Shown here: piece by piece, positions 9,680 through 22,749 of the stretch
Numbering within the stretch: the stretch's first letter is position 1
How the letters are laid out: the number at the start of each line of letters is the position of its first letter
DNA from: Lindgomyces ingoldianus
Taxonomy: Eukaryota > Ascomycota > Dothideomycetes > Pleosporales > Lindgomycetaceae
DNA length: 64,000 bases
Assembly (NCBI RefSeq): GCF_010093535.1
Contig: NW_022985176.1
Location: forward strand, 814,665-878,664
Reading direction: 5' to 3'
Notes under the pieces: model-generated
The model's database searches: none
Told to the model about the DNA's origin: nothing
Seen by the model: the letters and a program-made list of their open reading frames with translations, nothing else
Program-made: the position numbers and the translations under genes

Positions 9680-12011
9680 TTAGCTCTCTGTCTCTGTCAA
9701 CGCATTCTTCAGAGCCTCCTCGTCCAAGCTTTTCACCATGACTTGTTCGGGGGTTGGCGGAATAGCATCAAAGAAGCCCCAGATGGGGCCTGACTGATTG
9801 ACGCCTGCCGGACGGAGACGAACAGGGATGCCATCTTTAGCCAGCGTGGACGCATCTGGACGTTTGATAGTAGCTGGGCTAGAAAGTGGCGTGCTCGCTG
9901 TTTCGCCCCCTTTACCTTTCTTATCGCCTCCACTGGAGGGAGCTGGCAGATTTGCAGAGGTAATGGCATCGGAAGAGCTCGGACTTGGAGTAGTACCCCA
10001 TTTACCAAAGACCCAGCCTCCAATTGTTTTGCCGAGGGTATCAGAGGAGTGCTTCTTTGTTGGATTATTTATCCCTCGCTTCTGATTGATGACGGAGCCG
10101 TACAGTAATGAGCGGTTGAAAGTACTACTGTCAAGATTTCGTCTTGACATGCTTACAGTAGCTGTTGCAGTCCATGGAGTCAAGACAGGATGACTCGATG
10201 TTCCAGATGAAGGAGAGGCAAAACGAGGAGAAGATGACAAAAGGAGTTGTGAGGGTCTTGATTGCAGGGTATGAATATCCATGCCAGATATGGAAATAAG
10301 GGACTCATGAGAGGCGGCTCGGCGGACTGAGGGGCGGATCTGAGTTGTAGGAGAGAAGAGCTCGCCGTCGTCCACAGTGGTGGAGAAGGGTGGCGAGGTA
10401 AGGGACTGGGGTTTCGGTGTTGAAGTATTCTCATTCTCCTCTGGTATAGTCGAAGCCAGGGCTGGAGAAAGCATGAAGATATCACTGGTGAGAGAATTCT
10501 GCGGACTGGGAGCTGAAATTATGGCGGTTGCTGGACTAGATTTAGTCGTCAAGGATATCGGAGTCGAGGCGCTGCGGATCGTCGATAGGCTCGGAGGTTT
10601 CAGGCTGTGTGAGCCTCGCTTTGGTTTGTAGGGTACGTCGTCTTGAGCATCTAGGGGCCTGAACATGGGTGATGAAGGGTCAATGCTCTCCGATGGGCTT
10701 GTTGGACGCGAAGAGTCATATGCAACATCGCTGAAGACGCGGTCATAGATGGAAGATCCGCGGTGGGACACGGAGAGGGGGGATGCAGGGAGTGAGGATG
10801 GAGCAAGCGTTGTGGCATTTGACCAACGATTCGAGTTCGGAGGCACGGTGGCAGTCGTTTGTGCCAGTATGGCTGTGGAGGGGGATGGCGATTGGGGAAC
10901 AGGAGGCGTGAAATATCCTGGAGTGATACCGTAGCGCTTCTTCCTGACACGGCGATGTGGCTCGTTCTTGGAACCGTCTTTTCTTGGGGGGCCGTGGTAG
11001 TGATGGTGGATGTGCAACTCCTGGTTTGGAAGTGGCTCTGCGGCTAGCTCTCTCTGCAGCGTCGGAGTCGGGGTCGACACCCCTTCAGCGGGCGGCACTG
11101 GCTGATGAGCGCGCAGCTGCTCCCGGAGACGCTCGACTTCCTCGTTCGAGTTCATCAGCATCTCGCGGAGCTCCAATATGCCGTGTTGAAGGTTAGCGTT
11201 GTCCAGGAGCATGTCTTTGACGAAGTGCGACACAACAGGGCTGCCGGCCTGGTCCTGGCCTGCCTTTGCCTTCAGCCGGCCTGCTGCCGTTGCCAGTTCT
11301 CCGCCCACCGCCATGCGTCTCTCCATGCGAGACACAATCTCCTCGTGCCGTTCGCGTTCGTGGCGTGCCTCCTGTTCAATGCGGTCCATCTGGTCCTGGA
11401 GGTCCCCGATAGTCTTCTCGGCCCGCCTCCACCTCTGCATTGCCGTGCGCTCGTCGCCAATCTTGCTGTCCAGTGCCCCCTGGAGGTGCGCCTGCTCTCG
11501 TTCGAGGTCTATCAGCTGGGCTTCCAGCGACTGCGTGCGTGCGGCGAGCGACGAGAGGCGTTGTATTTCCTCCTCGGTCGAATGCAGAGTGTCTGTGAGG
11601 GCTCTGACCTCGGCGTCAGATTGCACGACGGCGTCGTTGAGCTGCTCCAGCTGGTCGAGGAGGTCGCGGTTGGCCTTGATGGTCTGCGCGTTCCGCTGCT
11701 CCAGCTCAAACTTCTCCTTCTCCAGACTCTCAATCGTGGCCGTCATCTGGCGACGCTCCCGCTCCGAGTCAGCAACATAGGCTTCATGGCGCACAAGGAG
11801 GGCCTGGAGTGCGAAAGTCAGCGACATAGCGGGCACTGGCTACGCAAGGTGCGAGCTCGGAAAAGGGAGTACATACCTGGCCGAGCTGAGCGGCCTTGTG
11901 GACATCGCGTTCTAGGCCTTCCAGAAGGCTGCTGTTGTGGGCGAGGAAGGCGCAATTCTGAGATCCACAGCAACATCGAGGAAGGCTCCTTCCGGTTGTG
12001 GGACGCTCCAT
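9680..12011 (-). CDS. Coiled-coil protein with conserved HIHHHYH motif
   Basis: Minus-strand exons are 12011-11877 and 11803-9680, giving 752 aa. A 73-nt intron (GTATGT...CCAG) joins GLERDVHKAAQLGQ to ALLVRHEAYVADSE in phase. Residues about 30-280 form a long heptad-rich coiled coil (for example ETIESLEKEKFELEQRN-like stretches and MDRIEQEARHERERHEEI). SHFVKDMLLDNANLQHGI follows, then the striking ELHIHHHYHGPPRKDG and a basic RRVRKKRYGITPGYFTPP. The C-terminal half is Ser/Thr/Pro-rich and disordered, with a short conserved end (SLDEEALKNALTE). I know similar proteins only as uncharacterised fungal coiled-coil proteins; a cytoskeletal or spindle-pole role is speculation. The first residues (MERPTTGRSLPRCCC) are uncertain, and an upstream exon beginning MFSRLKPRFG could not be joined in phase. 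Confidence 0.75.
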
Positions 12012-12735
12012 GGATGTTACCGAAGCGGGGCTTCAGACGCGAGAACATGCGCGCTGTGAAGTAGCAGGGGAGATGTGGGTGACAGCGGAGCCTCGCGGAT
12101 ATCACTCATGTCTTGCACAGGTGAAGAGAGAGTCAACCAGTGGAGGGAGAGGACGGCGGGGATGAGTGCAGGTGGTGAAAGAGGTCGAGGTATGCAGTCA
12201 CAGGGCGCGTGGGACTGTCGCCAAGCGGGCGTGCCTGGCGGGCGTTCCTTCGGCAAAACAGGCTGTGGACCCCCCGGCTCCCGCTCCAGCGCTCTGACCA
12301 GCCACCCATTTTTGTCTGTTTCGTTTTCGACCTCTTGCCGTTGGCTCTGCATCTGTCATTCGTCTCAAGAACACATGTGTTCACTCTTCATTGATCATGG
12401 GGCGAGGTGTGGTGAACTCCCTTCAGCCACCCCTCGTAGCACAGTCATTAACCTGCGGATAGCTGTTGCGATGACTTCACCGGACGACGGAACCGTTTCA
12501 CGGCGACGTCGGCAAGGCTGAGACCGTCGCACGTGAGCAGTCTCGCAATTTCCGCCCGAGCTTGGCCTTATCTTCTTCCTTTTTGAATTGCTCACAGTGT
12601 GCCTGAACGATCACCATGGACGCACAGAAAGATATATATGTAACGAGTCTTTAGGTATTCTCGTCCCTCTCTTGTAGCCCTTTTCCCTCATCGTTCCTTT
12701 CCTCGGGAGTCATCAAAGTCTCCAAATTTCAAGCC
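12012..12735. promoter_or_regulatory. Divergent intergenic region coiled-coil gene / small mitochondrial protein gene
   Basis: GC-rich sequence upstream of both genes. It contains ATG-initiated fragments on the minus strand (for example from 12110) that could be uORFs or an unresolved first exon. No conserved protein was found. Confidence 0.45.
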
Positions 12736-13149
12736 ATGCTCGCTACACGTTTCCTCCGCACAGCTCCCAAACACCAGCTCAGTCAGCCACATGTACACAA
12801 ATACCCTCAACCCATCCTTTACCAACTCCAACATGATCGACCCCATCCTTCCAATTTAATTGTCTCTCGCGCTTTTAGCCAACCCGTCTCTAAACGACAA
12901 GATGCATCCTCATCACACAAGTCCACGCCTCAATCCCCAAAACCAAGACCGGCATCGGGGAGCCAGGGGGTACTGCCAAATCTCAACCTAATAGAACTGA
13001 TAGGTGGCAACCGTGCTGTATACTACACGGTCCTCGTCATCTTATCGATTTTTGGTACGATCGAATCGATTTTCTGGATCAAAGTCATCTATGCCAAATT
13101 CTTTGCAGCCGAGGAAGAGGATGAGGGCGAGGAGAAGGAGGGAAGTTAG
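12736..13149 (+). CDS. Small predicted mitochondrial inner-membrane protein
   Basis: An intronless 137-aa frame. The start MLATRFLRTAPKHQ is rich in Arg with no early acidic residues, as in a mitochondrial presequence. A Ser/Pro-rich linker follows to about residue 75. LPNLNLIELIGGNRAVYYTV then leads into one transmembrane helix at about residues 93-118 (VLVILSIFGTIESIFWIKVIY), and a very acidic tail (EEEDEGEEKEG) ends the protein. This architecture is known from unnamed small fungal mitochondrial proteins; no function can be assigned. Targeting is inferred from composition only. Confidence 0.72.
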   Translation: MLATRFLRTAPKHQLSQPHVHKYPQPILYQLQHDRPHPSNLIVSRAFSQPVSKRQDASSSHKSTPQSPKPRPASGSQGVLPNLNLIELIGGNRAVYYTVLVILSIFGTIESIFWIKVIYAKFFAAEEEDEGEEKEGS

Positions 13150-13541
13150 GATCACGAGTGTGGCTGGTTTTGGGAATCGCCAAGTCGTACTTTGTGCATG
13201 ATGTCCCAATTATTTTCGTGCTGGAGAGACTTTAGCGAGGAATTAAGGTCTATCTCCTTTTTCGCTACCTGTGTTCCTATCTTGGACCACTGGTTCACAA
13301 CTGCTATCCCCCTTTGTATCACCCAAATGAGTGAGCTCCCATCATACACAATGCTCCATAGGAAACGAAGAGGGCACTGTGGAAATCTCTGCTCCTTGGA
13401 CCAAGTTGATGAAAGTCCCTAGCAGACAGCCACGCCCCTAAAAGAAGGAGCCGCTCAACCTAACACACCTGTTGAGTTGGTATAAATCAAGTTGTTGAAT
13501 CTTTGAAAGTTTCACTTCTCACACTCGTTCAATCCCTCCCG
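13150..13541. other. Convergent 3' intergenic region
   Basis: Short gap between the small mitochondrial protein gene and the adenosine deaminase-like gene. Nothing recognised. Confidence 0.5.
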
Positions 13542-15429
13542 TCATTCCTCAGGGTCCAAGTTCTCATCAACCCCATATTCATCCACGATCCAAGCGCAAA
13601 ACTTTTCCCACCGACTAATCCACTCCTTCAGCCTCCTCGCCCTTATGCCCTTCCCCATCGTCCCATCCTTTATATCCTGCACCCACTCCTTCGCACTCGA
13701 GTCCTCGAAACTCGCCCACCGAACACTATTCTCTGCGAGCGATCCTAAGCCAGCGAGACCAAGATTTTCCCAGCCCTGTAGCGCCTGCCAGTAATCATGC
13801 GACATGCCACTAACACCCTGACCCAAAATTGTAGGATCGTCGTTGCACAGACTCACCGGTACACCTCGCGCCAACAGCGCCGGAAGCGGATGACTCATGA
13901 TGCTGCCACAAAGCCTCAGTACTTCATTACTAACCGGACAACTCTCAATCAGAATCTTCTTCTCTTTGACCATGTCGATAAGTAGCGGATGCTTGTATAG
14001 CGAGAATCCGTGGCCAATTCGCCGAGTTCCAAGAACGATAGCATCAAAGAGGTTTTCGTCGACCGAGTCGCCGTCGCCGAGGGTTTCGCCCGCGTGGAAG
14101 AAGAACGGGATGTCCACGCCAGCTTCAGCACATTTCTTGCGGAACCAGAAAAGTTCGGGAGCGAGGTCTTGGAGCGATCGGCCCATGTCTTCTTGTCCGA
14201 CTAGGTCGTAGCCGGCAATGAGATCAGGGAATTCAAGCTTCATTTCAATGCATTGTTTCATGCCTATTATATCAGTTAGTGGAGGATATAGTAGGATTTA
14301 GTCGGGTAAGATTGAGATATGAGAAAGATATGGAAATATTCAGTCAAAGGTTCAACTTACTCTCAATAACCCGGCGCTTATCGAACGCTCGAACAGTTGT
14401 CCAGATCATCCGACCGCCCCAGAAGTCCTTCCCTTCCTCTGACGCTTTGAACTTTTCAATTTCGTCTTCCATGTGGTCCAACATATTTATGTATCCGTCA
14501 TCAAACTCCTCTTGCCCGAGGCATCTGTAGGGAGTGTAAAATGCCGCCCGCATATCTACATAGTAAACGCCGTCATCCAGAAGTTGTTTGCACATCTTCC
14601 GTACGAATTTCCTGTAGATTGGTTCGTAGAAGATCAAGGACCCCAGTATCGGAAAGCAGGATAGAAACTTGCGCCAGACTTCGTTCGGCCCTTCATGGTG
14701 TGCCAGATGCTCTTCGGCAGTGATTGAACAGCGGGATTGTATCCACTCGATGAAGCCCTTCCGTCCGCCACTCGGGAACGTCTCCGCTGCTGTGGCAATT
14801 GAAATAAGAGCACCAGAAGTGTAATGATCGCTCCAGATGGAAACATTATCTCGAGCTTGAGTCTTAGAGAAAGTAAAAGAGAAACCAGTCTTTAGAAGTG
14901 CAGCGGGTGATGAGAGGGGGTGGTCACTACGGATGCATACGCCTTCGGTCGCAAACGCCTCCCCTATCGCCCAATCGAGGTCAACCATAGCTTCAAGATG
15001 GCAGTGTAGGAGGGTGCCCTTCGGCATCCGTTTAATTATTTGCCAGAGCTTACTCTTCTCCATCCGGTCTTTGGCAAGAGAGAACATCATTCCAGGAAAT
15101 ACATCCACGTGTTGGCTTACTAGGCTGTCTTCGTACTCTTTGGTCCACAGCGTTTGCTGCTCTTCGAACCGAATCTGATCAACTATGGAACACGCTTCGG
15201 CGGCCATTGGCGATAGATTTTCGCGGAAGGCTCGGTCTGAGGCCTGTCAGACCAGGAATGGTTATATTTGATCTGCGGGAATGATTGACCAACCGCTCCT
15301 TTGCTTCTTCTCCTGCTCTACAAGGGCATCTCTTCCAGCCATATATTTCTGAATGAACGGGTCACTGAGACTCGGGATCCCTTCAGCTTGCTCCCAGCTG
15401 TCGTCATCTGCCGCAGGTTCTGAGGCCAT
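13542..15429 (-). CDS. Adenosine deaminase-related growth factor type (ADGF/CECR1) deaminase
   Basis: Minus-strand exons are 15429-15294, 15236-14361 and 14263-13542, giving 577 aa. The first junction (GTTGGT...CTCAG) restores QRSDRAFRENLSP, a conserved ADGF segment. Adenosine deaminase motifs are present in order: metal-binding HCHLEA, FFHAGETLGDG with the catalytic Glu, RIGHGFSLYKHP, SCPVSNEVL, and CNDDPTILGQG with the Asp pair. The family deaminates adenosine, or related 6-amino purines, to the 6-oxo form using one zinc. No signal peptide is visible (start MASEPAADDDSW), so the protein looks cytosolic, unlike secreted animal ADGFs. It shares a divergent 612-bp promoter region with atg2. 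Confidence 0.88.
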
Positions 15430-16041
15430 GTCTGTTCTGTTCCCAAAAAATAAGGTAATTTATTTAAGAAAGAGGAAACGAGAATGGGAGGCTAGACTCA
15501 GTACCTGCTACAGAAGTCAGCTTTTCATGGTTGGCAATACCTGCCGCCCTCGAATAGGGCTATTGCTGACGTTGCTGACGTAACCAACTCCCGCAGCCAG
15601 ATTTGGGATATCGAGCGTGGCTTATCACCTCGTGATTTCGACGTGGCGGGGCGCCCTCCCAGGTTGCACGACCTACATGTATCACTGGGCGCTATTTCTC
15701 ACTACACCCAAGCGGCGACCCTAGCTGTTCACCTAACTTACTACCTGCATCGGCGCTTCTCCTACGCTCCCTCGTGACCTCTACCGTTAACAAGTGACTT
15801 TGTCACTATATTCACTCCACCGAACTGAACGCTGGTCTCCCATCCGGCGACCGCAAACACTAACCGGCCTGTCTAGGACAGCCCTCGAATCATAACATAC
15901 CATCACTGCTGCTTCTGGGGCCCACGCCTCCTTCCCCCACTCCATTTATTTCCTTGTCCTTGACAGGACCGTCTCCTATGGATTACTCCTCCACCGCACC
16001 GTAGGCTTGGATCGGCCTTCTCTGCCTAACCGCATTTCAAC
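15430..16041. promoter_or_regulatory. Divergent promoter region ADGF deaminase / atg2
   Basis: C/T-rich on the plus strand, as is common for fungal 5' regions. No further gene was recognised. Confidence 0.5.
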
Positions 16042-19000
16042 ATGGCATTCCTTTTGGCCGCCTCCTCATCGCTCGGCAAAAAACTTCTTCTTTTCGGATT
16101 ACGACATATTGATATTTTAGACAAAGACCCAGCCGACTTTGTCAGTGTCGACGTCGGCAAAAAGACCACGCTCGAAGTTCGCGATGTCGGGCTGCACGTC
16201 AAGGCAAGCAACAATATGCCTGACTGAACCCTCCCGACTGCATGTTGCTTACATTTGCGTTGATAGAAACTCGTCTCCCTCCTCCGCCTAAAGCTCCCAC
16301 GTGAAATCCATCTTTCGAAAGCCCAGGCATCACTACTTCGTGTTACATTTATTCTCGACTTCGGCGTTCCGCAAATATTGATCGAGGTGGACGGAGTGCA
16401 AGTACACGCACGATTATCCGAGAATAGCGAGCTTGCGGAGGCGAAGGTGCCGAGTCAAGACGGGAAACCATCTGAAGCGAGGACACAACGGCCCTCACCT
16501 CCCCGCCGACGTCGACCGTCATCCCCCTCTCCTTTCGAAGATTATTCGAGCGATACATCGTCAGAGGCGGACGTGAAACCCCTTTTGACTGTAGATGATC
16601 TCGCGAAGTCGTTCATTCGGGACGAGCCCGCCGAAGAGATTCGAGAACTAGAGGAAGCCCTGAATACGCAGTCAGAACACCTTCAAGAGTCGATAGCGTC
16701 TAGTGACGATGGGGACGACGAAAGCACCACTGGCATGGGAGCCCCTTTGGCTCTTCCGGCTGTGCTCCGCAATCTCCTGAACACCGCTTTGGATCGGCTC
16801 CAGATCACTGCGAACCATATCGACATCGAAGTTGAAGATCAGAGTCCCTCCGACGGATCGAATGAGTCAAACGAGGACGAGGATCCATTCGCGTCTATCA
16901 ATTTTCATATCGACCGCATAGCAATTGACTCTGTAACGTCTCGGGATCCTCAGGTTGACATTGCCTCTGCTGCGCTGCCTTCAGGAAACCCAGATTCTAA
17001 ACTTGGGAAGCGACGGATGCGGGTTGAGAATGTCTACGCGCGCCTCATCTCCGACGCAGACAATTTCGAAACACTATCCCGGATCTCACGGCCATCGTCG
17101 CCAGCAGACACTCGTTCTGAGCTCTCTTCGAGCCAGAAGATCCCTAGTGATGCGTCGACTAGCCAAGTTTCAGCAGGTCATGATAATCCCTCGACTCTGC
17201 CCGAAGAAGACACACACCCGGTCCAGGCCTTTGTTCCTGATATTCCACATGAAACCGAGTTTGTTTCCCTACCGCCTCGCCACGATAATGCGAATCGTCT
17301 TTCATCTTCTATTCTTACTACTGATGATGATCGATTTGCAGATGCCGCTTCTGACGACAGTTTAGAACATAGTATCGCAAGCGACTTGCCTACTCAACCA
17401 CAGCATCCTAATGCACCGTGCGACGCGGGTGCCGACAGCATTTTATATAACGTCGATGGCCTCTTGGAGTATTCTTCAGACAACAATCTCTTCGATTCTA
17501 CGCTAGGCGGCTCAACTCAAGGGATTGGACCTTTCAGGCACCCAGGACGATGGGGAGGCGATGGAGCGAATTTGAGCCACGATTTCAGGCCCGGATCTCC
17601 TGACACTTTACCATTAGTTCTCGGTTCGTCGTCTTCACATACTCTCCAACGCTCTTTAAGGTCTGTAAATGGTGAGGATTCGTTGTCACAACCCGCGTTG
17701 TCCGAACTTGATGCGTCGACGGATAACTTGGATTTCGCGCGACATCATATGCAACCGGAACAAAACACTTCACTTGGAATGCACAGTGATTCTGCCCCGG
17801 GCGAGGAAGACCTGGCCGAGTCAAAGTTGTTCACTCATGACGATGCTGAAAGCATGTACATGAGCGCCCTAAGCGCAGCTCCACTAGCCTCCAGCAGTCT
17901 ATCGGTTCCTGGAGGTTGGGAGTCTTCATCAAGTTCAAGCCAAGATACAGGATCTGACACTTCTGTGCCGATTCCTCCTGCAATGGTAGCTTCAAGCATA
18001 CTGAGACCCCTACTGGAGGCTGACGATGGCTGTGAGACACCACGTCCTGGAAGTAGGCAAAGCCAACTATCCTCTCCGGTCGATTATCGTGGACGCTCAC
18101 CGAGTCAAAATATCGAACCTAGCCTCCCTAATGCACGCTCTGGGGAAAAGCTTGCAAAGCTCTTCTTGACTATCGATCAGATTAGCGTCTGGTTTCCGCT
18201 TGGTTTAGAGCAAAACGAGCCCAGTGAAGACGCTGCCGGACAGATAAGAGATGATAGAGGTCTCGACTTCGCTCCGCCAAACCTCGGTGAAGATTCCATT
18301 TTTCAGGACATGCCAGGCTCTTTCTCGAATTATGCTCTCTCCACTGCGTCCAGAATACCAGAAGCCCCGAAGAAACGCCCGGTTTCTGAGCTAGCTCTGG
18401 CAGAGAAACACTCCATTACTCCCAAAAAGGAGCCTTCTCCTATGATCAGTGTAGAGGTCGGATCGCTGGTTGGACATATGGACATTTCTACCGGCCGCAT
18501 CATGTTTCAGATGCTTGACAGGATCCTGAAAGCGTTAACTGGTATGTCTGACACAGACACCAGGCCAGCAATGAAGAAGGATGCCCCGGTGAGCCCACGA
18601 GCGAAGTTAGATCTCTCTATAAAGCATTTCAGTATTGCGTGGCTAGAGCGTTTAGTGACCGAGCCGCTACTGGAGAACGGCCGATCGTTATCTAGGCTAG
18701 AGAATAATCCTTTGGATGCGATTATTCGAATCGGTCTCTCCTCCATACATTTTGCAAGTCAAGCTCAATTTGAGGAAGCCCGTGCAAAACTCCTAATCCG
18801 AAAATTCGTGCTATCAACTCTTAATCAGGACATCATCTCATTTCAACCACCGAAGCCGAAATCAAAAAGATCTTCTGTTGTCAGCATCGCGGATATACTT
18901 AATAACGATATCGAGATTGACCTCGAGCAAACGAAGGATCGCCGTGTTACCATCGTAACACGGCCCGTTAAGATCATGTTTGACATGAAGAAGCTTGACG

Positions 19001-22000
19001 AGGCTTTGGGCTCATTTGGAGGCTTTAGTGGTGTTCTAGAACTAGGCAGTTCTATGACTTCAAATCCCATCGTCAATAGCCCAAAGACTTCGGTGGCTAA
19101 GTCTCGACCACGCGGCGTTCATTTTGGCGATACTCCACCTCCACCGCCTCCGGCGACTACTGCCCTTAGTTTCCCTAAGATTCAGATCAAGTTTGGGGAA
19201 GTTACATTTACTCTCAAAGGGAAGAGTTGTACATTGCAACTGCAAACAACGTCAGTACGAATTGCAGTCCGAGAAAGCAACTTTCGTCTGAAGGTATCAG
19301 AAGTCCAGCTATCCGGTCCTTATGTAGACGCTGCCCAAGTGGGAGTGCCGCTTCTTGTGGAGATTAGAGATACCACCATCAATTTTCTCTTTACGCCTGA
19401 GGAAATCGATTTGACGAGATTAATCTCCATGATCACTCCATCCAAGGATCCATATGAAAATGATGGGGACATTCTCATTGACACCTTACTTCGCCAACGT
19501 CGAAAGGGATCTGTCCTCCGAGCAGAAGTTGCAAGTGTAGGAATACGCATAACAGACATCGGCCAACTACAGACCCTTGATGCTCTAGGTGCGGAAGTAG
19601 CCAGGCTGGCTCGAGTGACGAAGTATCTCCCGGACGATGATCGCCCTGGAATACTCACACTCGCAATAGTCCAGCGCTTCGATGCAAATTGCATGGTCAA
19701 CGAGCGACTCGGCGATGTTTCTATCGGTTGTGAAGTTATTTCCGTCGCACATGTCGGAGTTCCTCCACTCTTCGCTGTAGAAATTGGCAAAGCATCAGTT
19801 ACCCGTGCCAATGAGCTTTTAATTCACGAAGTTGTCGAGCTTCGCCCACAAGACCAGCTACCTATGGTCATGGCAAGGATGATCGGTGACGAAATGGAAC
19901 CTATCATTAAAGCAAAGCTTTTCAACCTTTGTGCTGAATACCATGTTACCACGATCATGGCAGCCCTAGGCATCCTAGACGACGGTACAGTCGACGATAT
20001 CGCATTGGGGCTCGCGTCATCAGTCGCAACCATTACTGGTGGGACATCTCCAAAAATGCTAAGTAGACATTCGTCAGAATCGAGCAGCTCTCCTGGTGGC
20101 TCTACGAAACCGTTTCGCGTAGATCTCCTTCTCCGATGCTGTGCGATTGGGCTTAATCCGAGGAAGATTCCTTCTAAAGGCCTCTTCGTCCTTACCGATG
20201 CACATTTCACGGGAACCGTGTCCAAGAAAGAGGAGATATTTGCCGCTGTAGAACTCCGGAAAGCCTCGATACATGCTATTGATGACACTGGGAGACTTGA
20301 GCAGAATAGGGATTACGTGTCGGCTCCGCCTGCTAGTTCCCCACTTGGGCAACACCAATTGACTAATCTGCGCGAATCAGGCTACGTCTCTCTCAGCTCC
20401 ATATCTGCCGCAAAAGTTCAAGTGAAAATCAAAGGCGATAGCAAGGACGAGCCACAGGTGGTAGATGTTGAGTTTAAGAACGAACTGTTTGTTCTTGAGT
20501 CATGTGCAGATTCCACGCAAACACTCATCGCCATTCTAAGTGGTCTCCAGCCGCCTATTCCACCGAGCACCGCCCAGCAGTACCGAACCGTAGTTCCGCT
20601 ACAGAAAATGATGGAGTCGTTCACTGGAGATGCGATTACTTCCCCGGAAACCGTAGAAGAAGAGAATTTCATGGACTATGCTGATTTGGTTGCCGATGAA
20701 GTACCCACGAACCTCGAATTTGTGGGGAGCTTCTACAACCCAGAGTCAATTCCCACTGAAGAGGAGCTAGGAGATAGCATGCTCGGCGAAGACGATCTGG
20801 GGGCTCTAGCAACTCCACCAGTGACTCGGAAAACAGGTGAAAGAGGTCTTCTTGAAAGTTTCCAAGAACAATACGAGGTTACGGAAGGGGAGCAGGACTT
20901 CGACTTCGACGACAACTACTTCAAAGACTCAGATTCTGAGCACAAGGGGACCGCTCGGAAATGGGATTCAACACAGAACCAATACCACCTAACCAACGAA
21001 TTCAAGACCCCTGACGCTCCCCTCAAGGTCTGTGTCCGTGACGTCAACATCATCTGGAATTTGTTCGATGGTTACGACTGGCCCCGAACCCGCGGTGTCA
21101 TTGCCCAGGCCGTTGAGGATGTAGAAGCTCGGGCGGAAGAGCGACGTAGACGGCTCAAGGATGAAGATGATGAGGAAGACTTTGTTGAGGCAGATTTCTT
21201 GTTTAACTCTGTCTGGATTGGCGTCCCGGTCAAAGAAGAAAAAGGCGCTCTCGCAAAGAAAATCAATCATGACATTGATGATCTAGCAAGCGAAACTGGG
21301 AGCTATGCAACTTCTACCGCTACCCGAAGCACTGGAGCCACTGCGCGACCGCGAAGTGCCGGTAACCCTCATCGTCGCCGATTGAAGTTGGAGCGAAGCA
21401 AGCACAAGAAGATCGCATTCCAGTTGTCCGGTGTGGCCTTGGACTTAATCGTATTCCCTCCCAACTCCGGGGAGACACAGAACTCCCTTAATGTGCGTGT
21501 GCGTGATTTTGAAATCTACGATCACGTCCCTTCTTCGACTTGGAGGAAATTTGCAACTTCGCTCATCGAACCAAATTTGCGAGAGATGGGTAAGCCAATG
21601 ATAAACCTGGAGCTATTGACTGTGAGGCCGGTGAGCGACCTAGCTGCCTCCGAACTCGTCATAAAGGCAAGTACTGCAATGACACTTCCTCAACTTTTCT
21701 GATCGTGTTTTCAGGCTACCGTACTCCCTCTCCGCCTGCATGTCGACCAGGATGCTCTGGATTTCATTACGCGATTCTTTGAGTTCAAGGATGACTCTGC
21801 TCCTAACTCTAGCGCATCTTCTGAGCAGCCTTTTATCCAACGTCTTGAGGTCCTTTCCGTCACGTTGAAACTCGACTACAAACCGAAGCGAGTTGATTAC
21901 CACGGTCTTCGTTCCGGCCACACCACGGAGTTCATGAACTTCCTTATTCTGGATGGAGCCGATATTATACTTCGACATGCCATTGTTTACGGAATCACGA

Positions 22001-22749
22001 GCTTTGATAAGCTACACAAGACCTTGAACGATGTCTGGATGCCGGATGTGAAGAGGAATCAGCTTCCCGGAGTGCTTTCAGGTCTGGCTGCAGTCCGCCC
22101 TATCGTTAACGTTGGTAGTGGTGTCCGTGACCTTGTTGTTGTCCCAATGCGTGAGTACAGGAAAGATGGCCGCATCGTTAGGAGCCTCCAGAAGGGCGTA
22201 TATGCATTTGCCAAGAATACCACATCAGAAGCAGCCCGTCTCGGCGCGAAGATTGCAATTGGAACGCAAAATATTCTTGAAGGTGCCGAGAATTTCCTGA
22301 ATCCCCATTCCGGCTCCCCGCGTTCCCCATCTACGATACATGACTGGGCTGATGTGGACCCCTCGGATGCTAGCGATGATGAGCCTAGGGTTGTGTCAAA
22401 TTATGCCAACCAGCCCATTGGTGTAAAAGCTGGGTTGAGAAATGCAGCTAGATACCTTGAGCGAGATTTGCTCACAGCAAGGGATGCTATCATTGCAATT
22501 CCCGCTGAAGTCATGGAGGAGGGTACCGGCCTAGGCATGGCGAAGGCAATCGCTAAGAGGGCGCCTACGGTCATTCTACGACCCGCCCTGGGCGCCACGA
22601 AAGCGGTGTCTCATACCCTGCTTGGTGTTGGAAATGCGCTGGATAAGGATAGTAAGAGGAAAATTGAAGATGTAGGTTTGCCCCACATGCAATACGTTCC
22701 AGATATGTGGCACATACTAATTACTTTATAGAAATACAAATCTTACTAA
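16042..22749 (+). CDS. atg2: Autophagy lipid-transfer protein Atg2
   Basis: Exons are 16042-16203, 16267-21666, 21715-22671 and 22732-22749, giving 2178 aa. The first two introns use GC donors (AAG|GCAAGC and AAG|GCAAGT) with ordinary AG acceptors. Only these restore the family sequence across the joins ([19 protein letters not shown] and [19 protein letters not shown]). The third intron leads to an 18-nt last exon coding KYKSY. The N-terminal chorein-like segment ([20 protein letters not shown] to about residue 110), the long hydrophobic-groove repeats, and the C-terminal ATG_C block ([38 protein letters not shown] end) are typical. Atg2 moves phospholipids from the ER to the growing phagophore with Atg18 and Atg9. 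Serine-rich acidic insertions at about residues 90-480 are expected in filamentous fungi. Confidence 0.93.

Noticed and set aside
11105..12064. Long plus-strand ORF (319 codons)
   Set aside because: It is antisense to the coiled-coil gene; its content mirrors codon bias of the real frame and has no family features.
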